53,615 bases of DNA from a virus (IMGVR_UViG_3300025666_000591:1-53615), one strand, 5' to 3'; counted from the first letter of the stretch, positions 32,712-40,187 are shown. Notes: generated by a model from the sequence alone, not told the origin. Numbers and translations: made by a program.

Positions 32712-34220
32712 TTAGGCGGCGGCGTATCTCTGGGTAACAGCGTAGGGGGCATAATGAACCCCCTCGAATACCTGAGCGTTACCCTGCATCAGAATACCAG
32801 AAGCGCGAGTGCCGTTTGAGCTTAACGCGTTGTACCGCATACTTAAGCCTCGGTCCCATATTCCCCCTTGTCCTCCAGCATGCCAAAAACTATAATAGTT
32901 ATAACCATGCGGAGATAATGTTATCATTCCTTTATCAATAACTCCAAGAAAATATGGATTCCCTCCTGCAACACCATAAGCAATCATAAGCGCACTGCCG
33001 ACATTGTAAAGTTTTGCTCCGCCTTCACCAACCAATATTGGAGTATAAGGACCCGAAAAATTTCCCCAACTTGATCCGGCGGATTGCTGAGTCCAATTGT
33101 ACATTGCAACATTATTTAATGTTGTTACTTTTGCTCCGGTTCTAATCATTGAACCGACATAACCGGTTTCTCGTACTTGAAAGTCAAGCCATATGTTATT
33201 TATGTAAACTTTTTTTGGATATCTAAACCAAAAAGGAATTCCTGAGTCAGAAGGATAAACATTTGTGATCATACGGCATCGATCGTGTGGACAAAAAACA
33301 TAATTTCTCCAATTTCCATATCCCGGATTTGCAACTTCCTCGGTTTGGTCATGAGTCAGGCCGACTCCGCTTCCAAGATAAGTTTTTCCATTAGCGGTAA
33401 AATTGCTTACCCCGATCTTTTTTCCAGAGCCAGTAAATCCCCAACCAGTATTTCCTCTTAAATTTCCATAAAAATACACATCATCAAAAGGTTCCCATTC
33501 GGCACCTCCTGCTATTGCCGGGGTTGGTCTATCACCTTTTGAGGTTCGATTCCAATAAAAAAAAGAAGTCTGCGTTGAACTTGCAAAATTCCCACCGCAA
33601 CAAAAAGCGACGTTTTTAGCTGTGCTATATCGAGCGAGCCATTTGTATGCGTCTGTTCCGTACTTAAAAGGAAAATTTACCATTGTAACCATCACCGCAC
33701 CGCTACTCGTAGTAACCCAATCTGATACGTTGTATGCAACCAAAAGATCTCGAGTAACTAAAAAATTTCCAGAACCTACAGAAGTAAGATTAAGAGGAGC
33801 TCCTCCGCTTGTGGTTTTTAGTTTAATAGTGTTGCCGTTAACAACCTGGGCGTAATAATCTACACCAAGTTCAATTCCTCCAGGAAGAGAGCCTCCTCCG
33901 GAAATTGGTGATTTGATACGCACTACTCCATTTTCTTCAAATCCGTGACTCGCAACTACGATTGTGTTGTTGGCTACAGATACGGTTGAGGCAGAAGCAG
34001 CGACGGTTCTATCGTTTGGACCCAGAGACCCATCCGATACCCCTGTTTCGAAATTGCGTACAAAAACTATACCCGAGTAACCGGAACTTAATGTTTGACT
34101 AATCCCGAAGCCATCAGCTAGCTGAAGTTGATTTTCAACAGAAACTGTAACGTTTCGCTGCGGGTTATTTTCCATATCATCTACTTTTGTAGCGACCGCT
34201 TCTAAACTATAATTTGACAT
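32712..34220 (-). CDS. tail-fibre or receptor-binding-type protein
   Basis: A 502-residue, beta-rich protein rich in Gly, Ser, Asn and Tyr. Residues about 60-165 contain a segment (VANNTIVVASHGFEENGVVR; GVDYYAQVVNGNTIKLKTT) typical of phage tail-fibre adhesin modules. The remainder has many aromatic residues and ends TQRYAAA. It is preceded by the clearest late-motif copy. Likely on the virion surface; the exact position is unknown. Confidence 0.68.
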   Translation of the reverse strand: MSNYSLEAVATKVDDMENNPQRNVTVSVENQLQLADGFGISQTLSSGYSGIVFVRNFETGVSDGSLGPNDRTVAASASTVSVANNTIVVASHGFEENGVVRIKSPISGGGSLPGGIELGVDYYAQVVNGNTIKLKTTSGGAPLNLTSVGSGNFLVTRDLLVAYNVSDWVTTSSGAVMVTMVNFPFKYGTDAYKWLARYSTAKNVAFCCGGNFASSTQTSFFYWNRTSKGDRPTPAIAGGAEWEPFDDVYFYGNLRGNTGWGFTGSGKKIGVSNFTANGKTYLGSGVGLTHDQTEEVANPGYGNWRNYVFCPHDRCRMITNVYPSDSGIPFWFRYPKKVYINNIWLDFQVRETGYVGSMIRTGAKVTTLNNVAMYNWTQQSAGSSWGNFSGPYTPILVGEGGAKLYNVGSALMIAYGVAGGNPYFLGVIDKGMITLSPHGYNYYSFWHAGGQGGIWDRGLSMRYNALSSNGTRASGILMQGNAQVFEGVHYAPYAVTQRYAAA

Positions 34221-34221
34221 A

Positions 34222-34236
34222 ATTATTTATACACTT
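34222..34236 (-). promoter_or_regulatory. candidate late promoter motif
   Basis: AAGTGTATAAATAAT on the minus strand, right before the fibre-type protein ATG. TATAAATA equals the T4 late promoter core, which may be coincidence. Confidence 0.55.
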
Positions 34237-34274
34237 TGTTTTGAGTTTGTGAGATTAGATTAATTATTCAATTA

Positions 34275-34358
34275 TTATTTACTTATTTCTTGTTGGAATT
34301 TTTCGTCAAAATCTATATCAATGTTTTCTTGTTTTTCTTCTGACGATGAAATTGCCAT
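34275..34358 (-). CDS. 27-residue acidic peptide
   Basis: A small ORF starting MAISSSEEKQ and ending QQEISK, acidic and helical. It starts 2 bp after the stop of the next small ORF, so it could be a translated member of the PhoH unit. Support is only its position and spacing. Confidence 0.35.
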   Translation of the reverse strand: MAISSSEEKQENIDIDFDEKFQQEISK

Positions 34359-34360
34359 GG

Positions 34361-34459
34361 CTATTGTAACAATAATCGTTGCGCCCAGTCTACGACTTGA
34401 CTTAAAGAATTTAATTGTTCATTAACTTCTATTTTTGGCAAATATGTTTCTTCGTTCAT
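34361..34459 (-). CDS. 32-residue peptide
   Basis: A small ORF starting MNEETYLPKIEV and ending WAQRLLLQ. It overlaps the end of the PhoH gene by 4 bp (ATG read-through overlap) and is followed at once by the 27-residue ORF. The tight chain suggests real translation. Confidence 0.4.
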   Translation of the reverse strand: MNEETYLPKIEVNEQLNSLSQVVDWAQRLLLQ

Positions 34460-35187
34460 TTTTTATTTTGGATTTTTGTTATTACATATTTTAATATTTC
34501 ACTTCTCATTATGTCTTCTGCTCCAAAATGAAATGTATGAATTCCTCGTTCTTTACTCTCTTCATCATCGAAAATACGATACATATCTGCAAATCCACTT
34601 TTTCCATTGATATCGCTTTGCATTGGATCTCCACAAATAATTAATTTACTGCCGCGACCAAGTCGGGTCATTAAAGTAGTAAGCTCTTTGAATGTGAAAT
34701 TCTGAGATTCATCCGCGATTACGATTTCGTCCATCCAACTGGCGCCGCGAAGGTAATTTACAGGCATTCCTTTGATAATATCCTTTTCTCTTAAAATACT
34801 GGCTTGGCCAGGAACCAAAAGCTCGTCGAGTTTTTCGTTCATTGGCATCATATATGGATTAATCTTCTCGGCCATTTCTCCAGGAAGTGCGCCAAGGCTT
34901 TTTTCGCCACTTTCTGCGATTGTGCGTACATATGTAATGCCATTATCATTATTCATATTGTATAATTGTAATGCTCCATATATTGCTATATAAGTTTTAC
35001 TTGTGCCCGCAGGGCCACTGATGAATACGATACTTGTTTCTTTATCAAATATTATTTTCAATAAAGCTAGTTGTTTGTCAGTTAGGCTTAGTTTTTTCAG
35101 CTTGACGTTTCTTTTATGCAGAGAGGATGCGATCTTCTTGATCTCGTCCTCGTCTGTTATCTCGGGTTTTTTACGTTTTCGAGCCAT
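34456..35187 (-). CDS. phoH: PhoH-like ATPase
   Basis: A 243-residue P-loop NTPase. The start at 35187 (MARKRKKPEI) is preferred over a frame open to 35334, because a promoter-like motif lies at 35195-35210. Walker A is GPAGTSKT, followed by TYVRTIAESGEKSLGALPG and the PhoH core VIADESQNFT (Walker B); sensor-like IICGDPMQSD closes it. PhoH proteins are common in marine phages; RNA-helicase or nuclease-associated roles are proposed and the true function is unclear. Confidence 0.92.
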   Translation of the reverse strand: MARKRKKPEITDEDEIKKIASSLHKRNVKLKKLSLTDKQLALLKIIFDKETSIVFISGPAGTSKTYIAIYGALQLYNMNNDNGITYVRTIAESGEKSLGALPGEMAEKINPYMMPMNEKLDELLVPGQASILREKDIIKGMPVNYLRGASWMDEIVIADESQNFTFKELTTLMTRLGRGSKLIICGDPMQSDINGKSGFADMYRIFDDEESKERGIHTFHFGAEDIMRSEILKYVITKIQNKK

Positions 35188-35194
35188 TTGATTA

Positions 35195-35210
35195 TATAAA
35201 AATACACTAT
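35195..35210 (-). promoter_or_regulatory. candidate late promoter motif before phoH
   Basis: ATAGTGTATTTTTATA on the minus strand, 8-23 bp before the PhoH ATG, with TATAAT just after it. Confidence 0.5.
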
Positions 35211-35468
35211 TTTTTAATAGTGGCCGGATTTTTTTTGGATCGACGAATATGTTATAATTTATTAGACTCATTTTCATATTGAAAAAAGGCACCCCCCGCA
35301 CTTTGTGCACAATACAATTAAAAAATGAATTCATTTAATGGGTAGGGTCACAGGGGGGGAGGGGTACAGAATACCTAATAAATAAAACTTTTTTCACTTT
35401 TTTTTTCTATGTTTTCGTAAGTATATAATAATCAATAGTTTACAACACAAAGTTTTTTTGCTTCAGGC
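35211..35468. other. divergent intergenic region with G-runs
   Basis: A non-coding stretch between the minus-strand phoH unit and the plus-strand small-gene block, where transcription diverges. It contains a C-run (CCCCCC at about 35292) and a G-rich tract at 35340-35364, both striking in AT-rich DNA. GCAC...GTGC half-sites lie between them. It could hold a replication origin or promoter control; no iterons or DnaA boxes are evident to me. Confidence 0.6.
35340..35364 (+). other. G-quadruplex motif
   Basis: Four G-runs: GGG, TA, GGG, TCACA, GGGGGGG, A, GGGG. This fits the canonical G3+N1-7 rule with short loops. Confidence 0.75.
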
Positions 35469-35496
35469 TTGACTTTTGGTCAGAATATGTTAGATT
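35469..35496 (+). promoter_or_regulatory. sigma70-type promoter of the small-gene block
   Basis: TTGACT (35469-35474), 16-bp spacer, TAGATT (35491-35496), followed by GTATATATAAG. Here the ATG is about 46 nt downstream, so this transcript has an A/T-rich leader without a Shine-Dalgarno site. Confidence 0.65.
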
Positions 35497-35542
35497 GTAT
35501 ATATAAGATTAATTAAATAAAGAATACAATAAAATAAATAAT

Positions 35543-35758
35543 ATGAAATCATCACAACCTAAATTCGCCTCCAATCCAAACGCCGACATGGTGCTTCATG
35601 CTCTAACACTTGAAGAGTTGAACGAGGAATTTACCCTCGCCCGTCTCTCGTTAATGGATCTTGAAGAAGGATCCGAAGAACACGCAGAACGCGAAGCGTA
35701 TCTTGAAACCGTTAACGATTTCAGAATCGAAGCAATCGGTATCTCCGAATTCGCTTAA
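35543..35758 (+). CDS. small acidic protein
   Basis: A 71-residue, Glu-rich helical protein (LTLEELNEEFTLARLSLMDL), not recognised. It is the first gene of the plus-strand early-type block. The higher-GC, phage-like codon use and clean start and stop next to promoter elements support it. Confidence 0.65.
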   Translation: MKSSQPKFASNPNADMVLHALTLEELNEEFTLARLSLMDLEEGSEEHAEREAYLETVNDFRIEAIGISEFA

Positions 35759-35788
35759 ACTTTAACACTAACATAATAAAATAATAAT

Positions 35789-35914
35789 ATGAATTACGAC
35801 ATACTTCTTTTAATCCTTCCTTGGCTGTTTCCTTTCTTCCTTATGTTTCGGTCTATGACTGACAAACAAACAGATCTTTTTAAAAATAATAATAACGAAA
35901 ATAAAGTAAAATAA
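35789..35914 (+). CDS. small membrane peptide
   Basis: A 41-residue peptide. Residues 4-20 are hydrophobic (DILLLILPWLFPFFLMF), then a polar Asn/Lys tail. It has the same AATAATATG context as its neighbours. The next promoter starts at 35918. Confidence 0.45.
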   Translation: MNYDILLLILPWLFPFFLMFRSMTDKQTDLFKNNNNENKVK

Positions 35915-35917
35915 AGT

Positions 35918-35946
35918 TTGCGTTTCCTTAGTTTATGTGTTACATT
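35918..35946 (+). promoter_or_regulatory. early-type promoter (TTGCGT class)
   Basis: TTGCGT, 17-bp spacer, TACATT, then GTATGTATAAG. The same -10 context (TACATTGTATATATG) recurs at 36813, 37562 and 38443. A five-codon ORF starts at the expected +1, before the real gene at 35994. Confidence 0.65.
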
Positions 35947-35993
35947 GTATGTATAAGATAAATTAAATAATAACAATAAAATAATAAAATAAT

Positions 35994-36164
35994 ATGTATA
36001 AGAAAAATGATATCGTACTCGCAAAAGATAATAACACTTACCAAGTGATCGAAGAATTCACTAATGACCGATTAGGCAAGCAAGTTCTTTGCCGTCTTTA
36101 TCGATCACAAAAGCGTGTTGCGTTCATGCCTTGGCAAATTAAAATTCATCCTTTATTCGCTTAA
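35994..36164 (+). CDS. small basic protein
   Basis: A 56-residue protein. VLAKDNNTYQVIEEF, then LGKQVLCRLYRSQKRVAFMP, suggests a small beta barrel of SH3/Tudor type, as in many small phage early proteins. Not recognised further. Confidence 0.55.
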   Translation: MYKKNDIVLAKDNNTYQVIEEFTNDRLGKQVLCRLYRSQKRVAFMPWQIKIHPLFA

Positions 36165-36167
36165 TGC

Positions 36168-36195
36168 TTGACATAATCATTTTATCTGCCATAAT
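36168..36195 (+). promoter_or_regulatory. extended -10 promoter
   Basis: TTGACA (36168-36173), 16-bp spacer ending CTGC, CATAAT (36190-36195). This is the same extended arrangement (TGnCATAAT) as the minus-strand promoters beyond 42 kb. Confidence 0.6.
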
Positions 36196-36222
36196 AGGAT
36201 TAATAATAACAATAATAGAATC

Positions 36223-36531
36223 ATGCGAAAAGTAACAGAACAAATCAAACAAGCCTTTAATAACGGCACATCTTTAAAAGTCGGCAATACACGCACAGAC
36301 GGGCAAACCGTTTGGCTACATGGCAACGCCATTATCAAGCGTGACCCTGACGGGTTGGTGCGTTGGTCGCTTGCAGGATGGAACACGCCCACCACACGCG
36401 AACGCGTCAATGGTATAGCGAATGCAGATGTTTGCCAATTCAAATTCGAGCCTGTACTAAATGGTCAAGTGATTGACTCATCCGATTGGTTCGCATCGCC
36501 TAATAAGTTGCCCGATCCTCTAGTATTCTAA
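36223..36531 (+). CDS. conserved-type phage protein of unknown function
   Basis: A 102-residue protein. SLKVGNTRTDGQTVWLHGNA, then RWSLAGWNTPTTRERVNG, is a pattern I recall from hypothetical proteins of marine phages, function unknown. A terminator follows 27 bp after the stop. Confidence 0.72.
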   Translation: MRKVTEQIKQAFNNGTSLKVGNTRTDGQTVWLHGNAIIKRDPDGLVRWSLAGWNTPTTRERVNGIANADVCQFKFEPVLNGQVIDSSDWFASPNKLPDPLVF

Positions 36532-36557
36532 GCTCTCACATAGTTGACCTATACAAC

Positions 36558-36579
36558 AGCCCACTATGTGGGCTTTTTT
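36558..36579 (+). terminator. intrinsic terminator
   Basis: AGCCCAC-TAT-GTGGGCT hairpin followed by a T run. It is duplicated at 39424. Confidence 0.9.
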
Positions 36580-36620
36580 GTGTCCTATCCTGCCATAGCA
36601 TTGTGCAGTCGGTCTTGTCG

Positions 36621-36697
36621 TAAGTTCTTGAATGCCAACAACTTAGGGAAAAAATCCCTGGGCGGTTTTCCGTAACTCGTTGAACGGCAACGACTTA
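36621..36697. repeat. dispersed palindromic element 1
   Basis: Half-site CAACAACTTAGGG, A-rich arm, CCCTGGG core, TTTTCC arm, TAACTCGTTGAA half-site, then a further CAACGACTTA. The whole can fold into a long imperfect hairpin. Confidence 0.8.
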
Positions 36698-36789
36698 CAA
36701 CAGAATCGATACAGATTCCGTGCCAACTTCGCAACAAAATCGCAACAGGATTGTGCAAAAACATAGTTGAAAGGTAAGTGAGAAAAAGC

Positions 36790-36818
36790 TTGTGTTTTGC
36801 CGTTTTCTCTGATACATT
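36790..36818 (+). promoter_or_regulatory. early-type promoter (TTGTGT class)
   Basis: TTGTGT, 17-bp spacer, TACATT, then GTATAT and the ATG at 36825: leaderless. Confidence 0.72.
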
Positions 36819-36824
36819 GTATAT

Positions 36825-37055
36825 ATGATTAAGAATAATAAAGTTGAAGAAATAAAACAAGAATTGAATTTGGATCTCGACCTTGGCTTGGCATTGGCTG
36901 AAGCTGAAGGCAACCTGAACCACTTGGCTCGTGAGTCAAATTCATCCGATTGGAAAGGTACAATCACGCAAGGCATAACAATTCTTGACGCATTAAACGC
37001 AGTACAAAAAGCGAGAAAAGCTTTTCAGAAAATAAAGCAAAATAAATCAAAATAA
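36825..37055 (+). CDS. small helical protein, family A
   Basis: A 76-residue protein, acidic at the start and Lys-rich at the end (RKAFQKIKQNKSK). LDLGLALAEAEGNLNHLARE pairs with DFGTALAQLEGSIDFLNYM of the protein at 40218, so the two are paralogues. The promoter gives a leaderless start. Function unknown. Confidence 0.68.
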   Translation: MIKNNKVEEIKQELNLDLDLGLALAEAEGNLNHLARESNSSDWKGTITQGITILDALNAVQKARKAFQKIKQNKSK

Positions 37056-37118
37056 AGTTTGCAATTACGCCCGAACTATGTTACCTTTAGGTATAGAATA
37101 AATTAAATAATAAATAAT

Positions 37119-37304
37119 ATGAATTCATCATCAATAAAATTCCGTATCAGAGAAACTGAAACAGACATCCGTAACGCTACCGATTCCTTAGAAATCGCCC
37201 GACTTGAGAAAGATCTCAAAGAGTGGAAACTCCATTTGCACAACGCTCAAATGATCGAACTCGAAGAGCGAGTTGGTTTTAGATCAATGGAGCGAAACGC
37301 TTAA
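37119..37304 (+). CDS. small helical protein
   Basis: A 61-residue, Glu/Arg-rich protein predicted to be two helices (RIRETETDIRNATDSLEIAR; LKEWKLHLHNAQMIELEERV). The upstream AAGTTTGC...TATAGAATAAATT stretch resembles the block's promoters. Not recognised. Confidence 0.6.
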   Translation: MNSSSIKFRIRETETDIRNATDSLEIARLEKDLKEWKLHLHNAQMIELEERVGFRSMERNA

Positions 37305-37324
37305 TCTTTTAAAAATTAAATAAT

Positions 37325-37513
37325 ATGAATAAAATACAAGTAAGAATAAAAGAATGGTCAACCCATACTTCAGTAAAAATCTTCGATCAAGGCATCGACT
37401 CAAACGGCAATGATCGCCCAAGGGTTCGGACTGCATCAAGTCAATCGCATCTTGATAAGATCATGCGAGACGAAGGTCTCAATCAATTCCGTTTTAATGT
37501 CGTCTTTCAATAA
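37325..37513 (+). CDS. small protein of unknown function
   Basis: A 62-residue, beta-type protein (QVRIKEWSTHTSVKIFDQG). It follows the previous gene by 20 bp in the same A/T-rich AATATG start context. Not recognised. Confidence 0.6.
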   Translation: MNKIQVRIKEWSTHTSVKIFDQGIDSNGNDRPRVRTASSQSHLDKIMRDEGLNQFRFNVVFQ

Positions 37514-37538
37514 TAAGAAAAAAAAAGCAAAATAAAGT

Positions 37539-37567
37539 TTGACTTTCAACCAAAACTAGATTAAATT
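37539..37567 (+). promoter_or_regulatory. early-type promoter
   Basis: TTGACT, 17-bp spacer, TAAATT, GTATAT, ATG at 37574: leaderless. Confidence 0.72.
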
Positions 37568-37573
37568 GTATAT

Positions 37574-37846
37574 ATGATAAAGAATAAAACATTCGTAGCA
37601 AGCGTTCATGTCTCTTCCCTCGATGGCGAAGCAATTTCCTTATGGAATAGCAATACCAAGTCATACATCGACATAGACAAGACACATCACGCAATCACTA
37701 TAGAAGCTGAAGACAAGCACGAAGTAAGGCGAAAAGTTGCTCGCATGATTCGCACGCTTCAACCAAAGTTGCAATTTCAAACAAGCATCCAACGCAAAGA
37801 TGGCGATAATGCTCAATACTACATCCAACAAATTTGGGAAAAATAA
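37574..37846 (+). CDS. small protein, family B
   Basis: A 90-residue protein. TFVASVHVSSLDGEAISLWN...ITIEAEDKHEVRRKVARM...YYIQQIWEK parallels the protein at 38455 (TFTGNVHIYSNDDSKLPLFN...IEVQAENKNEARTKINKI...KYINQIFVK), so this is a paralogue pair. Function unknown. Confidence 0.7.
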   Translation: MIKNKTFVASVHVSSLDGEAISLWNSNTKSYIDIDKTHHAITIEAEDKHEVRRKVARMIRTLQPKLQFQTSIQRKDGDNAQYYIQQIWEK

Positions 37847-37894
37847 ATTATCTTTTTTCTTGCGTAAAACTTAAAAAACTGCTTTAATAATAAA

Positions 37895-38050
37895 ATGATA
37901 AATGTACATCCAAACCCTAACTTTGCTAATTGGTTCAATGTCGTCTTTAATGGCAAATTAATTGATGGAGCAAAATCTCACGCTAAAGCCTTGCGAATCG
38001 CAAAAAGATTAAGTGCTAAAACAAAAGCCCCGATTCTCTCAAGCAAATAA
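37895..38050 (+). CDS. small basic protein
   Basis: A 51-residue protein, MINVHPNPNFANWFNVVFNG then a Lys-rich helix (SHAKALRIAKRLSAKTK). Not recognised. It ends 4 bp before the next start. Confidence 0.5.
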   Translation: MINVHPNPNFANWFNVVFNGKLIDGAKSHAKALRIAKRLSAKTKAPILSSK

Positions 38051-38054
38051 AATT

Positions 38055-38240
38055 ATGAACGAAAAACAAAAATTGCAAAAAATAATTGACGATCACGCCG
38101 AGCCTGCAGAAAATGGCTCTATTCTATCAAGAATGTATGTTATCGCAGCACAAATGGAACTTGATAAGATAGCTCAAAATGAGCTTGCCGACTATGTAGC
38201 TCATACCCCACTGCCCGATCCCCTCATCTTAGTTGACTAA
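38055..38240 (+). CDS. small acidic protein, family C
   Basis: A 61-residue protein. The start at 38055 (MNEKQKLQKII) is chosen over an upstream in-frame ATG that would overlap the preceding gene. IIDDHAEPAENGSILSRMYV...AAQMELDKI parallels LIANHQPQADAGHTGSKQIV...NAQMQLDEI of the protein at 40460: paralogues. Confidence 0.6.
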   Translation: MNEKQKLQKIIDDHAEPAENGSILSRMYVIAAQMELDKIAQNELADYVAHTPLPDPLILVD

Positions 38241-38244
38241 TAAG

Positions 38245-38425
38245 TTTTCGTAAGTAACTGAATACCAACGACTTAGGGAAAAAATCCCTAGGCGTTTTTC
38301 CGCAACTCGTTGAACGGCAACGACTTACAACAGAATCGATACAGATTCCGTGCCAACTTCGTAACAAAATCGCAGTCGAATCGTGCAAAAAGATAGTTGA
38401 AAGGTAAGTGAGAAAAAGCTTGCGT
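38245..38425. repeat. duplicated palindrome-promoter cassette, copy B
   Basis: Shares the palindrome (38251-38327), the conserved 90-bp stretch and the promoter with copies A and C but lacks the terminator. Confidence 0.87.
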
Positions 38426-38448
38426 TTAGCCACTTTATGCACTACATT
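38420..38448 (+). promoter_or_regulatory. early-type promoter (TTGCGT class)
   Basis: TTGCGT, 17-bp spacer, TACATT, GTATAT, ATG at 38455: leaderless. Confidence 0.72.
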
Positions 38449-38454
38449 GTATAT

Positions 38455-38715
38455 ATGATAAATAATAAAACTAAAACTTTCACAGGTAATGTTCACATCT
38501 ACTCAAATGATGATTCGAAACTTCCTTTGTTTAATACTAATACGAATACATTCATTAACTCGGTAAGGACTAACAATGTAATCGAAGTTCAAGCTGAAAA
38601 CAAAAACGAAGCAAGAACGAAAATTAATAAGATTGCCGAAAATCTTCAATCTAAGGTAACTCTCGGACATAACAAGCAAGCCACAAAATACATCAATCAG
38701 ATCTTTGTAAAATAA
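38455..38715 (+). CDS. small protein, family B
   Basis: An 86-residue paralogue of the protein at 37574. The start at 38455 follows the promoter directly; an in-frame ATG at 38437 lies inside the promoter and is rejected. Confidence 0.7.
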   Translation: MINNKTKTFTGNVHIYSNDDSKLPLFNTNTNTFINSVRTNNVIEVQAENKNEARTKINKIAENLQSKVTLGHNKQATKYINQIFVK

Positions 38716-38786
38716 AGCTTGACCTTTATAAAAAATACTATACTCTCTTACTTATAACATTAATAATAAATAACAAAATAAATAAA

Positions 38787-39392
38787 ATGAAAATTGCTAA
38801 AACTCAAATGAATCGAATCTCTCAATTTATAAAATCAAGCTCCATTAGCAAAGGAGGACATGGAAAAAGTTTGGAGATGTTCCTTGCTGACTACTTCGGC
38901 TTTCCCGAATACGATCAATACAAGTCTAAGGTTGACTTTCCAAAAGAAATCGTTGCACAAGGAAATGTTTCATCTGATTGGGTTGCAGATTGGGAAGTAA
39001 AATATTATAACATCAATTCGTCTGTTGTAATACTTGGCGATCTTGAAAGAAAAATGCAATGCCTTAAAGATGGCTTGGTTATAGTGATTGGGCTTTACGA
39101 TGGAACGCCCGACAATCTTGTAGATATTAAATTTATCAAAATCAAAGCTGATAATTCTTTACTAAAACATTTTAACACTTGGAAGAAAGCCTCTGAATTC
39201 GTTAAAGATAGAGGTAATACAATAGAAGAAACTCGCCAATTCGTCAAAAATGTAAACGCAAAAATCAAAAGCGAATTCTTTGTTAGTAACATTTCAAGAA
39301 AAAATAGATGGAGCACTTCAAAAGGAACAATGCAAGGCGAAGCTCGTCAAGTCTCTTTGTCTATCAAAGCCAATGACTTAATGAAAATATAA
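38787..39392 (+). CDS. putative restriction-endonuclease-fold protein
   Basis: A 201-residue protein. GKSLEMFLADYFGFPEYDQY is a helix with a Glu; SSDWVADWEVKYYNINSSVV gives D-x(n)-E-x-K spacing on two strands; LGDLERKMQCLKDGLVIVIG follows. This is the shape of a PD-(D/E)xK nuclease core, but the match is by eye and weak. Upstream TTGACC at 38719 and an A/T-rich leader precede the ATG. Confidence 0.6.
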   Translation: MKIAKTQMNRISQFIKSSSISKGGHGKSLEMFLADYFGFPEYDQYKSKVDFPKEIVAQGNVSSDWVADWEVKYYNINSSVVILGDLERKMQCLKDGLVIVIGLYDGTPDNLVDIKFIKIKADNSLLKHFNTWKKASEFVKDRGNTIEETRQFVKNVNAKIKSEFFVSNISRKNRWSTSKGTMQGEARQVSLSIKANDLMKI

Positions 39393-39397
39393 CTTAA

Positions 39398-39668
39398 ACC
39401 CTCACATAGTTAACCTATGCAATAGCCCACTATGTGGGCTTTTTTGTGCCATATCCTGCTATAGGATTGTGCAGTCGGTTTTGTCGTAAGTTCTTGAATA
39501 TCAACGACTTAGGGCAAACTGCCCTCCGGAGTTTTCCGTAACTCGTTGAATAGCAACGACTTACAACAGAATTGATACAGATTCCGTGCCAACTTCGCAA
39601 CAAAATCGCAACAGGATTGTGCAAAAACATAGTTGAAAGGTAAGTGAGAAAAAGTTTGCGTTTTGCTT
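39398..39668. repeat. duplicated terminator-palindrome-promoter cassette, copy C
   Basis: Nearly identical to 36534-36800, including the terminator, the palindrome (39487-39563) and the promoter. Confidence 0.88.
39424..39445 (+). terminator. intrinsic terminator
   Basis: AGCCCAC-TAT-GTGGGCT hairpin plus T run, a copy of the one at 36558. Confidence 0.9.
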
Positions 39669-39684
39669 GGTTATGCCTTATGTT
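39656..39684 (+). promoter_or_regulatory. early-type promoter (TTGCGT class)
   Basis: TTGCGT, 17-bp spacer, TATGTT, TAAGT, ATG at 39690: leaderless. Confidence 0.68.
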
Positions 39685-39689
39685 TAAGT

Positions 39690-40187
39690 ATGATTAAAAA
39701 TAAAACAAAAGCTTTTGTCTTCGACTTTGATGATACTTTAGCATTCACAGATGCAAAGGTTCATGTCATGAGTGAACAAAATGAATGCGTTGCAAGCTTA
39801 ACTCCTCAAGGGTTTAATGACGCAAAGCTAAAAGATGGTCAATGGTTCGACTTCTCAGACTTTGACAAATCAAGTTTTATTCTTAACGGAACACCAACAA
39901 AACTAATAGACTTAGCGAAAGATGTTTTTAATGAAGGTCATTCTGTTTTTATCTTAACTGCAAGAACAGATTCTGCATCTTCTGCGATAGCCGAGTTTTT
40001 GGGATGCTTCGAGATAACTGCAAAAGAAATTCATTGCGTTGGATCTAAAGGTTCAGACATTGCAAAGTCAAAAAGAAAAGTTTTACTATCAATAATTGAA
40101 AACTTCGATAAAATTTGGTTCTTCGATGATGACGAAAGAAACATTCAATTAGCAAAAGATTTACCACTTACTGCAAAAAAAGTTTGA
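39690..40187 (+). CDS. HAD-superfamily phosphatase
   Basis: A 165-residue protein. Motif I is FDFDDTLAFTD (nucleophile and acid/base Asp), motif II is FILTARTDS, Lys in the KSKRKVLL region is motif III-like, and motif IV is IWFFDDDERNI. The size and the TART segment resemble the 3'-phosphatase domain of T4 polynucleotide kinase, so a nucleic-acid or nucleotide phosphatase is plausible. The start follows the promoter directly. Confidence 0.85.
   Translation: MIKNKTKAFVFDFDDTLAFTDAKVHVMSEQNECVASLTPQGFNDAKLKDGQWFDFSDFDKSSFILNGTPTKLIDLAKDVFNEGHSVFILTARTDSASSAIAEFLGCFEITAKEIHCVGSKGSDIAKSKRKVLLSIIENFDKIWFFDDDERNIQLAKDLPLTAKKV

Larger units (their letters stand above)
36534..36800. repeat. duplicated terminator-palindrome-promoter cassette, copy A
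   Basis: About 265 bp nearly identical to 39398-39668 and, from the palindrome onward, to 38245-38425. In order: a terminator, a two-part palindrome (36621-36697), a conserved stretch of about 90 bp (ACAGATTCCGTGCCAACTTC, then TTGAAAGGTAAGTGAG), and an early promoter. Confidence 0.88.

Noticed and set aside
35188-35334. N-terminal extension of PhoH
   Set aside because: It would contain the promoter-like motif, and the family-like basic start MARKRKK begins at 35187.
36585-36976. Minus-strand ORFs over the duplicated cassettes (also 38224-38496 and 39430-39630)
   Set aside because: They are similar to each other only because the DNA cassette is repeated; they run through palindromes and promoters.
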